NCBI RefSeq assembly: GCF_001649575.2
Contig: NC_051435.1
Coordinates: forward strand, 3,796,381 to 3,860,380
DNA length: 64,000 nucleotides
Direction: 5' to 3'
DNA from: Kryptolebias marmoratus
Lineage: Eukaryota > Chordata > Actinopteri > Cyprinodontiformes > Rivulidae
A program made the position numbers and the translations under genes. Shown piece by piece: positions 28,076 through 39,800 of the stretch (its first letter is position 1; each line of letters starts with the position of its first letter). The notes below the pieces were generated by a model. That model was given only the letters and a program-made list of their open reading frames with translations. It made no database searches and was not told the origin of the DNA.

Positions 28076-30379
28076 AGTCTTCAGCTCCATCTAGTGGCGG
28101 AAACAACAAATAGCTTTTGTGTTTGCTTTTTTTCTGTTCCCCCTCCCCTCTTCAAGCATATTGTGACATAACCACAAAGTTGTTCCCTTGTTTGATGGAA
28201 AAAAACACGTTTTACTACAAAAGACAGAAAAGATTAACATGAAGTAGTCAATTTTGAAGCAATCCGTTGCGTACAGCTGAACCTCAGGTTTCTTCATATC
28301 CTTTGTTGCACCAAGCACGTAAACCTTTTGTCCCCTTTAGTTTTTGCAGTTATGTTAAAAGAGTACAGATAAAATAGTATATATTGGATTTTTGTGCCAC
28401 TTTTATCAAAATGTTTCATCTAAATCTTTCAGAAAGCCACTTTACCACAACTGGGAGGCTGTGAAACCCAACATGTTCCCTTTGTGGAGTGAGGAAACTC
28501 ATAAAAATTAATACATAATAGATCAAATCTGCACTGATTATTAATATGTTTGTGTGGAAATAAGTTTCTTTACCCCCGGTGCCTCGAACGCTCCTTCACT
28601 GAGCCCCAAATGAGAATAATTCTAATAAACAAGCTTCAGGTTATTGGAAAAGCAATAATCACATTGATTTCTCGAACACACCTTCCACCCCGGCAGCATA
28701 ATAAGCCTGTAATAATTACGCATCTCTGCAGTAATGGGACTGAGACTGAATTAACTCCTAGTTGACCCTGTCACTGAACAGTTCAAGAGACGGGAGAACA
28801 AATACCTCTAAAAAAGGCAACTTTTAACCCACTTATTTTATCTTTTTATACACCTTTATCACCAAAAAATAAGCTCCAAGCGTTAATCAGTAGATGCCAG
28901 TCCAATAATTTGCTGAAAGTTTTATTTAGATAACACAACAATGACTCAAAGTAGTTAATGTCAAATTGAAGCAGTGTTTTTTTTAAAGTGTTGGCTCTGG
29001 CAGCCATCTTGAATCAAGTTGACTGAATGTTAATTGGTTGTAGATGCCCGTCCATTGATTGATTTCTGTCCTCTTGTTTATGGGATATTTTACTAACAGA
29101 CATGCAGTCAATAATATGCAGAAACTTTAATGCCTGCTTTTCAGCAACAGGCGATAACAGAAGATCAGTTAAACTAAAATCAACAGCTGACAAAGAGCCA
29201 AATACATGTTCGCCCGCCGTGTCCTCATATAAGGTGAGGATTTAATTAAGTCATGCTCAGCATTTATTTTTACCACATTTCTGCAGTTTTTGTTTCCTAT
29301 AAAGTCATAAACAGTGTAAATGAAGTATGACTCAAGGCTCAGCAATGCAGAAATATATTTTATAAATTTCAGCAACAAGTCAGATAAATAAACAGCTGGT
29401 GTCACCAATGAATAAAAAAGTTTGAATCTGTTCGTATTAATCTGCTTTATGTTGCCTTTCAGTCCTAACAAGGCATTTGATATGATGCCAGAGTAAAGTT
29501 GCTGTTGTGCAGCTCGGTGTTTTCTCCCACGTCTCCTTTGTTGAAAACATGTTTTTGGCGTTTCTGAGAAGTGAAACACAACACTTGTGACACTGTTCGT
29601 TGAAACACATCAGATGCGTGGCAGGAAATGTGATGAACTCGTGTGTCAACAAAGACACATGCTGGGAACTTCCTCTCAACCGCAGCCGCCATCAGAGGCG
29701 AAGTCCCATTGTTTTAAAGCTTCGTCCACATGTGGACGGATGTTTCAGACCGCTGCTCCTCTGACTTTTACAACTTTACATCTGGCAAATAACAAACCCA
29801 GAAGATCAGACAGAACTGAATATCCTTTACATCTGATATGTTCAATTATTTTTCAGATTTCCTCTATCAACCAAGTGTTTACATAAATGAAATCACTGAT
29901 GATGATTAATAGTTTCTCTTTCAGTTTTACACCAATGCAGCCTGACAGCTGATCCCATGTGATGGAGGTAACCACGCAGAGGCGCTGTGGTTTTGGTAAA
30001 AACAAAACATTTACTACCCAAAAATAGGAATTTTTATGTATAAACACAACTTTATTCATTACAATGTAAAAAAACAAACAAAAAAAATAACCATTTGTTT
30101 CTCTGTTTGAATTTTGGATTTGCTCAACGATTTAATAAAGTTTTTATGATTTAATTGATATATTCCTATATGCATATGAAGTGAGAATTGCAGGATCTAC
30201 AGTGGAAATAATGGTCAGTCAGTGGGACTGGAAACGACACCTCCCTGCTTCAATTCTTGAGCAAATCAAAACTCGGAGGAAGAGGAGAGTTAGCCTGATG
30301 GGAGGGGTGTCAACAAACAGTGTTTGTTCTGTGTCTCTTCTCGACAAACACAAAGATCCACCACAAAGCAGACACCACA
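28076..30379. other. Intergenic / chemokine-receptor upstream region
   Basis: AT-rich sequence without a recognisable exon. A dispersed-repeat fragment is listed separately at 28985-29110. The receptor promoter should lie near 30100-30370, but no diagnostic TATA or initiator element is clear. A purine-rich stretch (GAGGAAGAGGAGAG) at about 30274 could bind ETS-type factors, which is inference only. Confidence 0.45.
28985..29110 (-). repeat. Dispersed repeat family, partial copy
   Basis: Minus-orientation landmarks: TGGCAGCCATCTTGAATCAA, GTTGACTGAATGTTAATTGG, TTGTAGATGCCCGTCCATTG, TTTATGGGATATTTTACTAA and CAGACATGCAGTC. Both ends of the unit are missing. Confidence 0.65.
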
Positions 30380-31606
30380 ATGACCGGTGAGTAGTTTTAT
30401 ACCTGGAATAACAACTTTTACCCTTTTTTTTCAGTAATTGGAAAAAAAATGGACATTTTAAACATATCATGCTGTATCTCTCTGAAATACGTCCTATAAA
30501 GTCAATAATTTTGATAATTTCTTTCATCAGATCCATACTACTCCTCACTTCTCCTCAACTTCAGCGACATTTATGGAGAACTCAACTTCACCTATAACTA
30601 CACCGAGTTTTTCCCAGACCCAGCCACACAGCCCTGCGACACCTTCACCGCCCCAGACGTGGTGATGCTGGTCGTCTGCACGTTTTACATCATCGTCTTC
30701 CTGCTGGCGATTCCTGGGAACCTGGTGGTGGGTTTCGTGATTGGCATGAGTGGGCAGCAGCTGAATCCTTCGGACCTTTACCTCCTCAACCTGGCGGTGG
30801 CGGACCTCCTGCTGGCCATCACCCTTCCCTTCTGGGCTGTCTCTGTGACCCAAGGATGGGTGTTTGGAGACGCCATGTGTAAAACTGTCACTGTCCTGCA
30901 GGAGCTAAGCTTCTACTCGAGCATTCTCTTTCTGACTTGCATCAGCATGGACCGCTACATGGTGATTGTGCGGGCAATGGAGGCCCGCAAGGCTAACCGG
31001 CAGGTGGTCAGCTGGGGGGTTTGTGCTGCTGTCTGGATCATTGGGGGGCTTCTGTCCCTGCCGGGGTTCTTCAACTCTTCTTTCATATCCCCAAATTCCA
31101 GCCACTTGGTGTGTGGTGAAAAATACAACCCCAGCAGCGCGGATGACTGGAGGCTGGCCACCAGAATTCTTCGCCACGGTCTGGGTTTCATCATCCCCCT
31201 GGCCATCATGGTGCCCTGCTATGGGATCACCATCCAGCGCCTCCTGCACATCCGTGGGGGTTTCCAGCGCCAACGAGCAATGAGGGTGATCATCAGTGTG
31301 GTGGTTGCCTTCCTGCTCTGTTGGATGCCGTATCACATCGTGGTGATGACCGACACGTTCTTCAGGACAAAGATGGTGAACTACGGGTGCTCGGACAGGA
31401 TGGCGGTGGATCAGGCCATGTTTGCCACCCAGAGCCTGGGGCTCCTCCACAGCTGTGTGAACCCGGTGCTGTACGCGTTCGTGGGAGAGAAGTTCAGGAA
31501 GAGGCTGGAGCAAAAACTGCGAAAGATTGGCCTTCTGGAGAAAATGTCAGTTTCTCGAAGCAGCCGGTCGTCACTGTCGTCTGAAATCACATCCACGGTC
31601 ATGTGA
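30380..31606 (+). CDS. CXCR1/CXCR2-type chemokine receptor, two coding exons
   Basis: A seven-transmembrane Gi-coupled receptor for CXC chemokines, expected on neutrophils and other leukocytes. Coding exons are 30380-30386 (ATGACCG only) and 30531-31606, giving 360 residues. The acidic, Tyr-rich N-terminus has three N-glycosylation sequons (N12, N21, N25). Cys38/Cys289 and Cys119/Cys197 are the two expected disulfides. Family motifs include LNLAVADLL in TM2 with TLPFW, MDRYMVIV after TM3, RAMRVI before TM6, CWMPY in TM6 and HSCVNPVLYAFVGEKF in TM7. The tail is Ser-rich. DRYMVIV replaces the more usual DRYLAIV. TM5-TM7 align best with mammalian CXCR1/CXCR2. Teleost naming (cxcr1 or cxcr2) needs a tree, so no symbol is given. 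Proximity to speg agrees with human 2q35. Confidence 0.93.
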
Positions 31607-32518
31607 AGTGACACTTTGAGCTTTTCAGCTTCATTAATCACATCAAAGTAGTTATTGTGTTCTCAGATGTGGGACAAAGTATTTGTTGGACTTAATATAT
31701 GTGTGACTTTAAAAGAGTCACAGATGTACTTTTTATTTTTTTACTTTGAGTTGGTGTAAAATGTCTTCAGCTTTTTTTTTTACTTTTTTACTTTTTCATG
31801 TTCTTTGCTAAAACTATCCTTGACTTATGTATTTATTTAATACTTTAGGACCTGATTTAAATGCTGTGAGAAGCACGTGATAAACAATTCTGTCCTCTTG
31901 TACAGCTGACATCAATAAACTATATATAAAAAATCCCCTTTCCTTTCATTTTGTGATTAATACACCACAGCTGAGTCACTTGATATTTCATCTGATAGAA
32001 AAGGAATGTACTTTTTAATAGTCAGTCCTTCGACTCATTTGGGGAAACATAAAAGCAGAAGTTGCGATGACTGCAGAAGCAACATTACAGCACAGGTTAA
32101 GACGTCAACAATGCAACAATTTCTTCCTCTGATTGCAAACAGATCCCTGAGAAGCGCAGCTGATGGGGAACATGCCTGATTTTGCAACTTTAAAGACAAT
32201 TCACAGTAGTTTAATCAACAAAAAAAAAAATCCAGGTAATATTTAACAGCAGACATTGATTTGATTTTCATAAAAGCAGTTTTTATTTTCATTGCATCCC
32301 GAGCAGAAACTGTTGGAGTAGTTTTCACTCACATCACCTGGAGAAACAAGTGCAGGGCATTTAATTTTTGTTTTTTTAATCTCTGAAGGGAAGGAATGAA
32401 AGAGGGTAGAGCACATCAATGACTGTGACTATAACTTGTAAATTAATTGTTCGTCTCTTACCAGCTCTCCCTTTCCATTGTGCCAAGTGTTGCGCCATGC
32501 GCCACTGATCCCAGGTTG
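31607..32518 (+). other. Receptor 3' UTR and short intergenic spacer
   Basis: AATAAA at 31914-31919 follows the stop codon by about 310 bp and is followed by T-rich sequence, so it is the likely poly(A) signal. From about 31950 to 32518 I see AT-rich spacer with an A10 run near 32219 and no coding signal. Confidence 0.6.
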
Positions 32519-33254
32519 GCTAAAAATGACCGGAGGGCGGGAGCCTTGCAGCGAGTGGGCAGATAGGCCATGCAGCTGTCATTGTAAGGTTTGCAGAGCT
32601 GTGGCTGTCATTTCCCCCCTCCAGACTGACTGGCAGAGGTAGGGGGAAATCATGAGTGGGGTGATCCAACTTACGGGACAAGGAACGAGGAGGGGGGAGT
32701 GAATCACTGTGCAACTCATCGGGTAGATGCCTGGATTCAACCGGAAGCCAAGAAAGAACCTCAAGGTGAATCTGGACAAAAAGGAACCCCAAAGAAGACC
32801 TGCGCAGCTTTGGTTTGCAAAGAAGTTGCATACTTTTAGGAAAGGTTCTCAAAAGACGAAGGAGTAAGAGGACAACAAGGAAAACTGGGGCTGGAGAAGC
32901 AAGGCTGTCACCTCCAAGAGACAAGTCAAAGGAGCTGCTGTCGACGCAACATGATCTGGAGGGTCTTACCCTAAAAATACCGCCGCTCAGGAGCATGGTG
33001 GCTGGCTCTTTCTGATTAATTACCTGCTCATCAACTAGTTCATTTTCCTTATCAAACAACTGAGGTCAGAGAACATCAATTTTAGAAGGTTAGACATGTT
33101 TCTAAAAGAGTTTAGATTAAGTTAAACTGTTGAGTTATCTTATGTTCAGAGCATGGTAATGGTGACGTATCTTTAAGAGCTGATCATAGACTCTTTAAAC
33201 TAACAGTCATACAGACATATAGTCCACCGGAGGACCCATCAAGTCAGATCAACC
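32519..33254 (+). promoter_or_regulatory. speg: speg upstream region: candidate promoter and 5' UTR
   Basis: Compared with its flanks this block is GC-richer and open on both strands, which is typical of a promoter/leader rather than proof of a protein. CTAAAAATGA at 32520-32529 and CTAAAAATAC at about 32971 are near-matches to MEF2 sites. CAGCTG at 32573-32578 is a muscle-type E-box. The speg ATG at 33255 follows directly, so the leader may be unspliced. The start site is unknown and the motif assignments are inference. Confidence 0.35.
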
Positions 33255-33672
33255 ATGAGAAAAGCTGATGCACAAATGACCCTTAAAAAGGGAGCAGATG
33301 AAGCAGCAGCACCCCCCAGTCCCATCATCCCCCCGAAGCGGTCTAAAGCAAGCCCGGAGCAGGTAGTTCCCGATCCTCTGGGCCCCACTTATCCCAATCC
33401 ATCTCCACCTGTTTTTGTTCGCAAAATGAGGAATGCCGCCGTGGGGACAGGTTGTGACATCCGACTTAAGGTGACTGTGGCCGGAGATCCCCAGCCCTCC
33501 CTGTACTGGTACCACAACGAAGAGCTCCTCAACATGGAGAACCAGGAGTATGGAGGGCTTTGGATTAGGGACTGCAAACCCAGTGATGCTGGGCTCTACA
33601 CCTGCATCGCCAATAACCACCTCGGAGAGGCTCGGACCAGCGCTGTGCTGGCTGTCTTGGATCTGGGTGAAG
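33255..33672 (+). other. speg: speg exon 1: N-terminus and first Ig domain
   Basis: Encodes residues 1-139. The head has [12 protein letters not shown], and the Ig domain covers about 50-137 ([13 protein letters not shown], core Trp in LYWYHN, then [14 protein letters not shown]). It joins exon 2 ([10 protein letters not shown]) across an 8.5-kb intron. The human protein reads GDSETAEDD at the same place, which confirms the long splice. Confidence 0.92.
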
Positions 33673-33864
33673 GTAAAATACATGAATATGCTGTAAATAC
33701 TGCTTTACTTTTACAGAAAAATAATTAACTTCTTTTTAGAATAATGTCACTAAATACTGTTCACTATTTTAAACCAAAACAACCTTTGGCATCCATAAAC
33801 TTGTGTCAAGTACCAAGTAAGTAGTCATTCGAAGGACAAGAAAACCATTTCTACATTTTTTTAC

Positions 33865-33899
<35 letters not shown>

Positions 33900-36800
33900 T
33901 ATTTAAATATAATATGTGCAACAGAAATTCAGAGCATCACTAATGCTTGTAATCATTATCACAGCAAAGCCACTGAATAAAATGTTTATAAAATTTACCC
34001 AGAATGCCAAAGTCCTCCTTGAGGCCTGGTTGCCATAGTGACGAGGAGAAGAACGAACAATTTGGCTTATCTAATTTGCTTTTACTTTGCCACATTGGAA
34101 AAGAAAATTCCAACTCATATTACCAACAACATGACCTGTTAAACCTGTTTAATGATGTCAGTCGTTTTTACTAACTTTACTGTTTTTGTTTCTTCTTTGT
34201 AAACTCCTCCTCCCCAATCATATAAAAACAAACAACTTTTGGATGTTGTTTTTATATAATTAATGGTGTTTATTGATAGCTAACATTACATATAATGATA
34301 AAAATACACTGAATATTTAATATGTAATCAGATATTCAAGCATATACATAATAAATACAAAAAAATCTGGTTAAAATACAGTTTTCTTTTATCACAATCT
34401 ATATAAAATGTATTGTTTTACTCTTTAAATACTTAAATAGGATGCAGCTAATGCATATTTTTATTTTCATGTGTATGTATACAGTGTAAATGTGTGATTT
34501 CCACCAAGCAGGTATGAAAGAAATCCTTTTTAAAACTGCAGATTTGGTGTCGCTGTGAGTCTTACAGAGTCTTCAGTGTCTAACCAAGTGTAGTGCAGCA
34601 TGTATTCTGATCAACAAAACCTCTTTTTATGCCTCGTATAACCTCCGGACCTGATCTAAATTCAGCCCATCCGAGCACTTTGACAACATCGGCCTGCTTT
34701 ACAAAAAAGCTTTTCCCAGAACATTTCCTGTTTGTATATCAGCTCAGTTTGTTCTGCAGCACTCGGCTTGTATCTGTGGAAACACTTTCCTCACTTCTGA
34801 ACCTTTTTCCTGCAGATAATGTATAGTCTTATCATATGTTTTCATGTGCAGAGGCTTGTACATTCTTAATGGGGTCCAGTTGGTTTAGATTTAAGAATAT
34901 TTTTTGTCAAATGCAGCCGTTCTCTCAAATGTTAGGTGGCAGAAAGGAAAAAGGGGGTTTTCATGTCTTCCACAGACCTTGGTCTCATAAAAAAGGATTC
35001 AATTCAATTTATGGTAAAAACAAAAATCATATATTTTTTCAGGTTGTTCAGTTTGTTGGAATCAGAATAGATTTTTATTTGGGGGGGCTGCCACCTTGAA
35101 ATGATGTGGGCGATCATCTGATTGCCCATGTTCGTGTGCGTATTTATTTGTCTGTCTGTTAGCAAAATATCTCATGAACAAGAGGACGAATTTTAATGAA
35201 ACTCTCAAAAATCGTTGGATGAACATCTACAACTGATTAAAACTTGGAGTTCACTTAATTCAAAATGGCTGCCCCAGCTAATCAACTTCAGCAAACTGTA
35301 AACTGGTTAAAACTTAGAGCTCAGGTTTGGTGTGTCAGTAGATGACACGTACTCTCACAAGATCTTTGTTTCAAAGTTTCTTTTTTTCTGTAGGATTGTT
35401 GGAATCAGAGATGACCTTCTTTTATTGTGTTGTTCTGACCTGATGGAAATAATACAAATGAAGATAAAAAGCCTACACACACTACAGATAAAGTAATTAT
35501 CTCATCAGTTTCTGGAAGAATCACACTTGAGTTCGGGCTCAGAAAACCTCCAGAATATTTAACTTTTTTACCTTATATTACCTTTGGTTTTAGAGTTCTG
35601 TGATTGTGTTTAAACCTCACTAATGGATCGCTCCTTCCATTTTTAGAGATACGCTACAATGCAGAAGCACAACAGCCGTGTGACGCAGCGCCTCGGTGCT
35701 GTTTAAGGAGAACACTTGTCCTGTGTAATGTTTTATGTTGGTTTTAACCTTTGATTCGGTCCTTTGCTGCACACAGCCTACAGCTGTTCCATCACTCAGT
35801 GATGGGGCCTGCAGCCTTTTCTCCCGCTCTCTCTCCTCCCCCGTCTTTGAAAATGTCTCCCTCTGTCCCGCCCCTCTCGCTGGTCCACCAGCTCTTCCCA
35901 GTTATTTTTACTGTGGAATGTGCCTGGCCTTAGATTTTTGTGATGCTAGCAGCCCAGCGTCTCTCCTGTTACACAGCAAGACATCACGGCTAATTTTAGC
36001 CGAGCCCTGACTGACTTACCTCCCGTGTTCTCTGCTAATCAGGGAATGTGTAAAAAGGAATAATTTATACGCATAAAAATGTTGCTGTCATGATGTGTGT
36101 TCATTTGTCTGTCTGTTAGCAAAATATCCAATGAGCCACTGGACAAATAATAATGAAACTTTCAGAAAGTAATCCCTGGATGTACGTCAACAACTGATTA
36201 AGTTTTGGAGTCAATCCAATCCAAGATGGCCACCACAGCCAATCAACATTACCCAACACATAAATTGATATAATTTTACAGATATTAGAGTCATCTGAGC
36301 GTGACAACTGTCGACGTTGAATGAGATCTCACATAACGCTGTCGTTCTGCTAATTACTTGTTTTTTCTGCCTCTTGCTGCAAAGCAACTGAAGTGAAAAG
36401 AGATTTTTCTGAGCTTTCACGCTGAAAAATGGTAACTTAAACCTAAATGGACAATAAAATCTAAACAATATGTTCAGGAAATACTTTATCATTAAGCGAC
36501 ACTATTAGACCCAATAATCATGCAACCTGTATCAATTATTTTTTTAAAATCGCTGTCAGGTTTTGATCTAAAATAATAAACTTGAAAGAAACTAGAGAGT
36601 TTATACTAAGTGTTAAATGACTGCTGAAATATTTTGAAGAAGCTGCACTGTTAAAGCTATAAAAACATAAAACAAACCCTTAAAGGAGCAAAACTCGAGC
36701 TAAAAGCTAAACGTAGCATCAGAAGATGAAACTGGAGCCGGTTTGCTGAAGTAGATTTCAAAGAGAACAATGTTTCAGAATGAATTAAAGAGATTATTTT

Positions 36801-39800
36801 TATAAATACAGTTATATATTTTATATAGCCTGGCTCCTGAATGGGATGAAAGTTGGCTAAAATAGCACAGAATATGCAGAAGTAGTTGGATTGAAAAAAT
36901 AAAAGCTACAAACTGAAACTCGAGTGTGAGCGCTGAGTCAGCATTCACAAGCTGAAGTTGTAACTGGAAATAGAAGAGTGATGCAAATCTAAAAACAATC
37001 AAGCTGAAAGGAACTGTAGAATCTGGATTTTATTTAGAAAGCTGCATGTCTGAAGCTGGTGGAGTAATTCTGCCGTTGAGCATGAGCTATATTTGGAGCT
37101 TCAGACGTAGCCACTGAGCGTGACGGTGGCCTCTGTCCAGCCACTTTGGATATTTTCCCCTCCATGTTGTCTTGTTCCTGGAGCATGACGGTGAGCGAAC
37201 AGGTGGACACAGAGTTCAGCCGTGGAAATCCCCTACAGCTCCATGTCGCTCTAATAAACAGATCAACAGATTAAAGATGAATATAAGTGAAAAAAAGGAC
37301 TCATCCAGCAGTTTGTGAGCATTTAGATGAGTCCGAACCACCAAGCTGGGTTCAGAGTCTGTGTATAGTTTACATACTTTGATTAAATAAACCAACCTGG
37401 TTGGGATGTTTGGACTTTTTAAGATGCTCGCAAACAAGAAACCATTTATTAAAATTCATCTGACTTAAACACAACTTGAGAGAAGCTTTTTAAACTTAAA
37501 ATGTTTTTAAAAATAAAACTCTCTGTCCTTGTAGGAATCTGTACCACCTGCTGCCTTTTATGCCAAAGATTTTTAAACAAAGATCTTATGTGAGCCGTTA
37601 GTGCTCAGAGTTCGTGTTGGGGATGACTCTCAGCTACTACCACACCAGTTTTTAGCTACTGTGGTGGACTGAATGTTAAAATAAATTATATTAAATAGCT
37701 GTGGTGCTCGATGCAACCAGTGTCATGAAAGGTGGACGATCATTTAACTGTTCACTCTGTCTGTCAGCAAAATATCTCACAAACCACTGGATGGATTTTC
37801 CTGAAACTTTCAGAAAGCAATCACTGGTTGTTCATCTTCAACTGATCAGCTTTTGGAGCCAACTTAATTCAAGATGGCCACCACACCCAGCTGACCTTAG
37901 AAAACTGTAACACAGGGATGTCTGGTTCTCTGCCAATTTAACAGATATTGAGGTAAAATTTGCTGTGATAGTAAGTGATCATCATCCTCAACACATACTT
38001 TGAGCATGATGTCTTTGCTTAAAGCCTGTTGGACACAGCTGTGTTTGTCTGTTAGCAAAATATCTTATGCACCACTGGACAGATTTCAATGAAACATTTA
38101 GAAAAGTAATTATTGGCTGTACCTCTACAACTGACTTACAAGAGAGCCATCACAGCTAATTTCCTACACAAAAATGGCCATACCTTAGTGAATTTTACAG
38201 ATATGGAGCTAAAGTTTGGTGTTGTAGTCACTGAGAGTGTTTAACAACACATATTCCAAGCACTAGCAGATGATGTAAGACATCAGATGAGACTGTGTGA
38301 CGTTACTTTCAAGGTTTCACCAACACGGCTACAACGCCATTATTTCTAAACACAAAATGATCTATGTCTAAAAGTGTGGCATGAAAGGTGGCGGGCAGTA
38401 TGCATTCTTTCAATGAACACTGTGTCTTTAATGTACTTTCTATTTTTAAAAGTATATTCAAGTTTTGGTGATCTCACATTCTCTTTAGCTGATATTTGAT
38501 TATTGGCATATTCCTTTAAAACAAGCAGCTACCTGTTGCCAGCAACCGCTGGGATATTTACTAAAGCGTCACGCCATCCTGAGGTTAATGTTCAAGTCAT
38601 GCGGTGTACGAAAAATAAAATCGTGCACATATAATACTGTTGCCAAGGAGACAAAAAGGCACTCTGCGTGACCCGAGATTATACAATCAACAAACCGTGT
38701 AATCATGCCAGCTGGCGTTTTAAAAAAATTATTACATTTGCTTTTTATTTTCAGGTATATATGCATTGTTTGTTTTTTCAGTGATTTAAGGGCGTTTAAA
38801 ACAAACTTTTGAGCTTTTTTTAAGCACAGGTTTATTTATAGTTGTGAACTTACACAACACAGTGTTATTTTGTTTCTGAGCACAGTGTGATTCTGTGTGT
38901 GTGAACGGATACGTCACAACCAGCATCACTATTTCTGCTCAGTGGTGGAATGAAACGATTTCCACAGGGTTCGTGATTCTGTTGGGGAAGACTAACGCCT
39001 AACGGTGTTTACAGAATATTCTAAGTAATACAGTTCAAACAGCAGCAGCAGTTTTATAAATAATCCAGTAATGGAGCAGTAAGCGCAGCTTGTGTGTACT
39101 CAGTCTAAGCAGCCAGTAACACATTTGCTGAGAGCTGACAGAGCTCCTACCAATGCAGAGGAGTGAGGAGGACCCCTTTGCAGCCGTTCTCCCCCTCTCT
39201 GCTGACAACACATCGGCTCATTACAGCAGTTTGAGAATAAGACAAATGGGGAGGAAGGGAAAGATGAGATATGTCAGCCAGTGCTGTAGAATGCTGATCT
39301 CAAGAGGGCTGGATCACTCCCACTGGTTTTTCTGCCTATCGGTGAGCACTGCCTGTGGGGTGGAACACAGCGGGGGAAGATGCTTACACTGTCGCTGGCT
39401 ATTGTGTGGACAGGGGGGGCTCCCTCAGAGTGGATGATACGCATTCAACAGACATTTCCACCTGCGGATGGAGCTCTGTGCTCCATGCTTTTCAGACATG
39501 GATTCTCTGAAAGGAGCTGCTGAGACTCTGACTTGTTATATAATGGACAAAGTGCCTTTTTTCCATTCTTCTTCTTTCTGCATTTAAATTTGAGAGGATT
39601 TTGCCTGTGTGTTGGCAGAGTTACAGCATATCAGAAACTGAATCTTATGCATGCAAACTGCTGATGTCTTCAGAGGAGATCTCCTTGTTTAGGTGAATAG
39701 TAATGGCTCGGAACCCCCAGTGTATCTCGGGGAATACCCTGCTGTTGAATGTAAGCCAAGACAAAAAAAAAGTACCTTTGGAGGACGCACCAAGAGCAGC

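Noticed and set aside
30545..31513. Minus-strand frames of up to 202 codons opposite the chemokine receptor
   Set aside because: Antisense by-products of the receptor exon, rich in His and Gln from complementary codons, without family resemblance.
39153..39437. 94-codon frame upstream of the candidate alternative exon
   Set aside because: No domain, no donor at a useful phase, and no relation to SPEG. It is kept only as intronic sequence.
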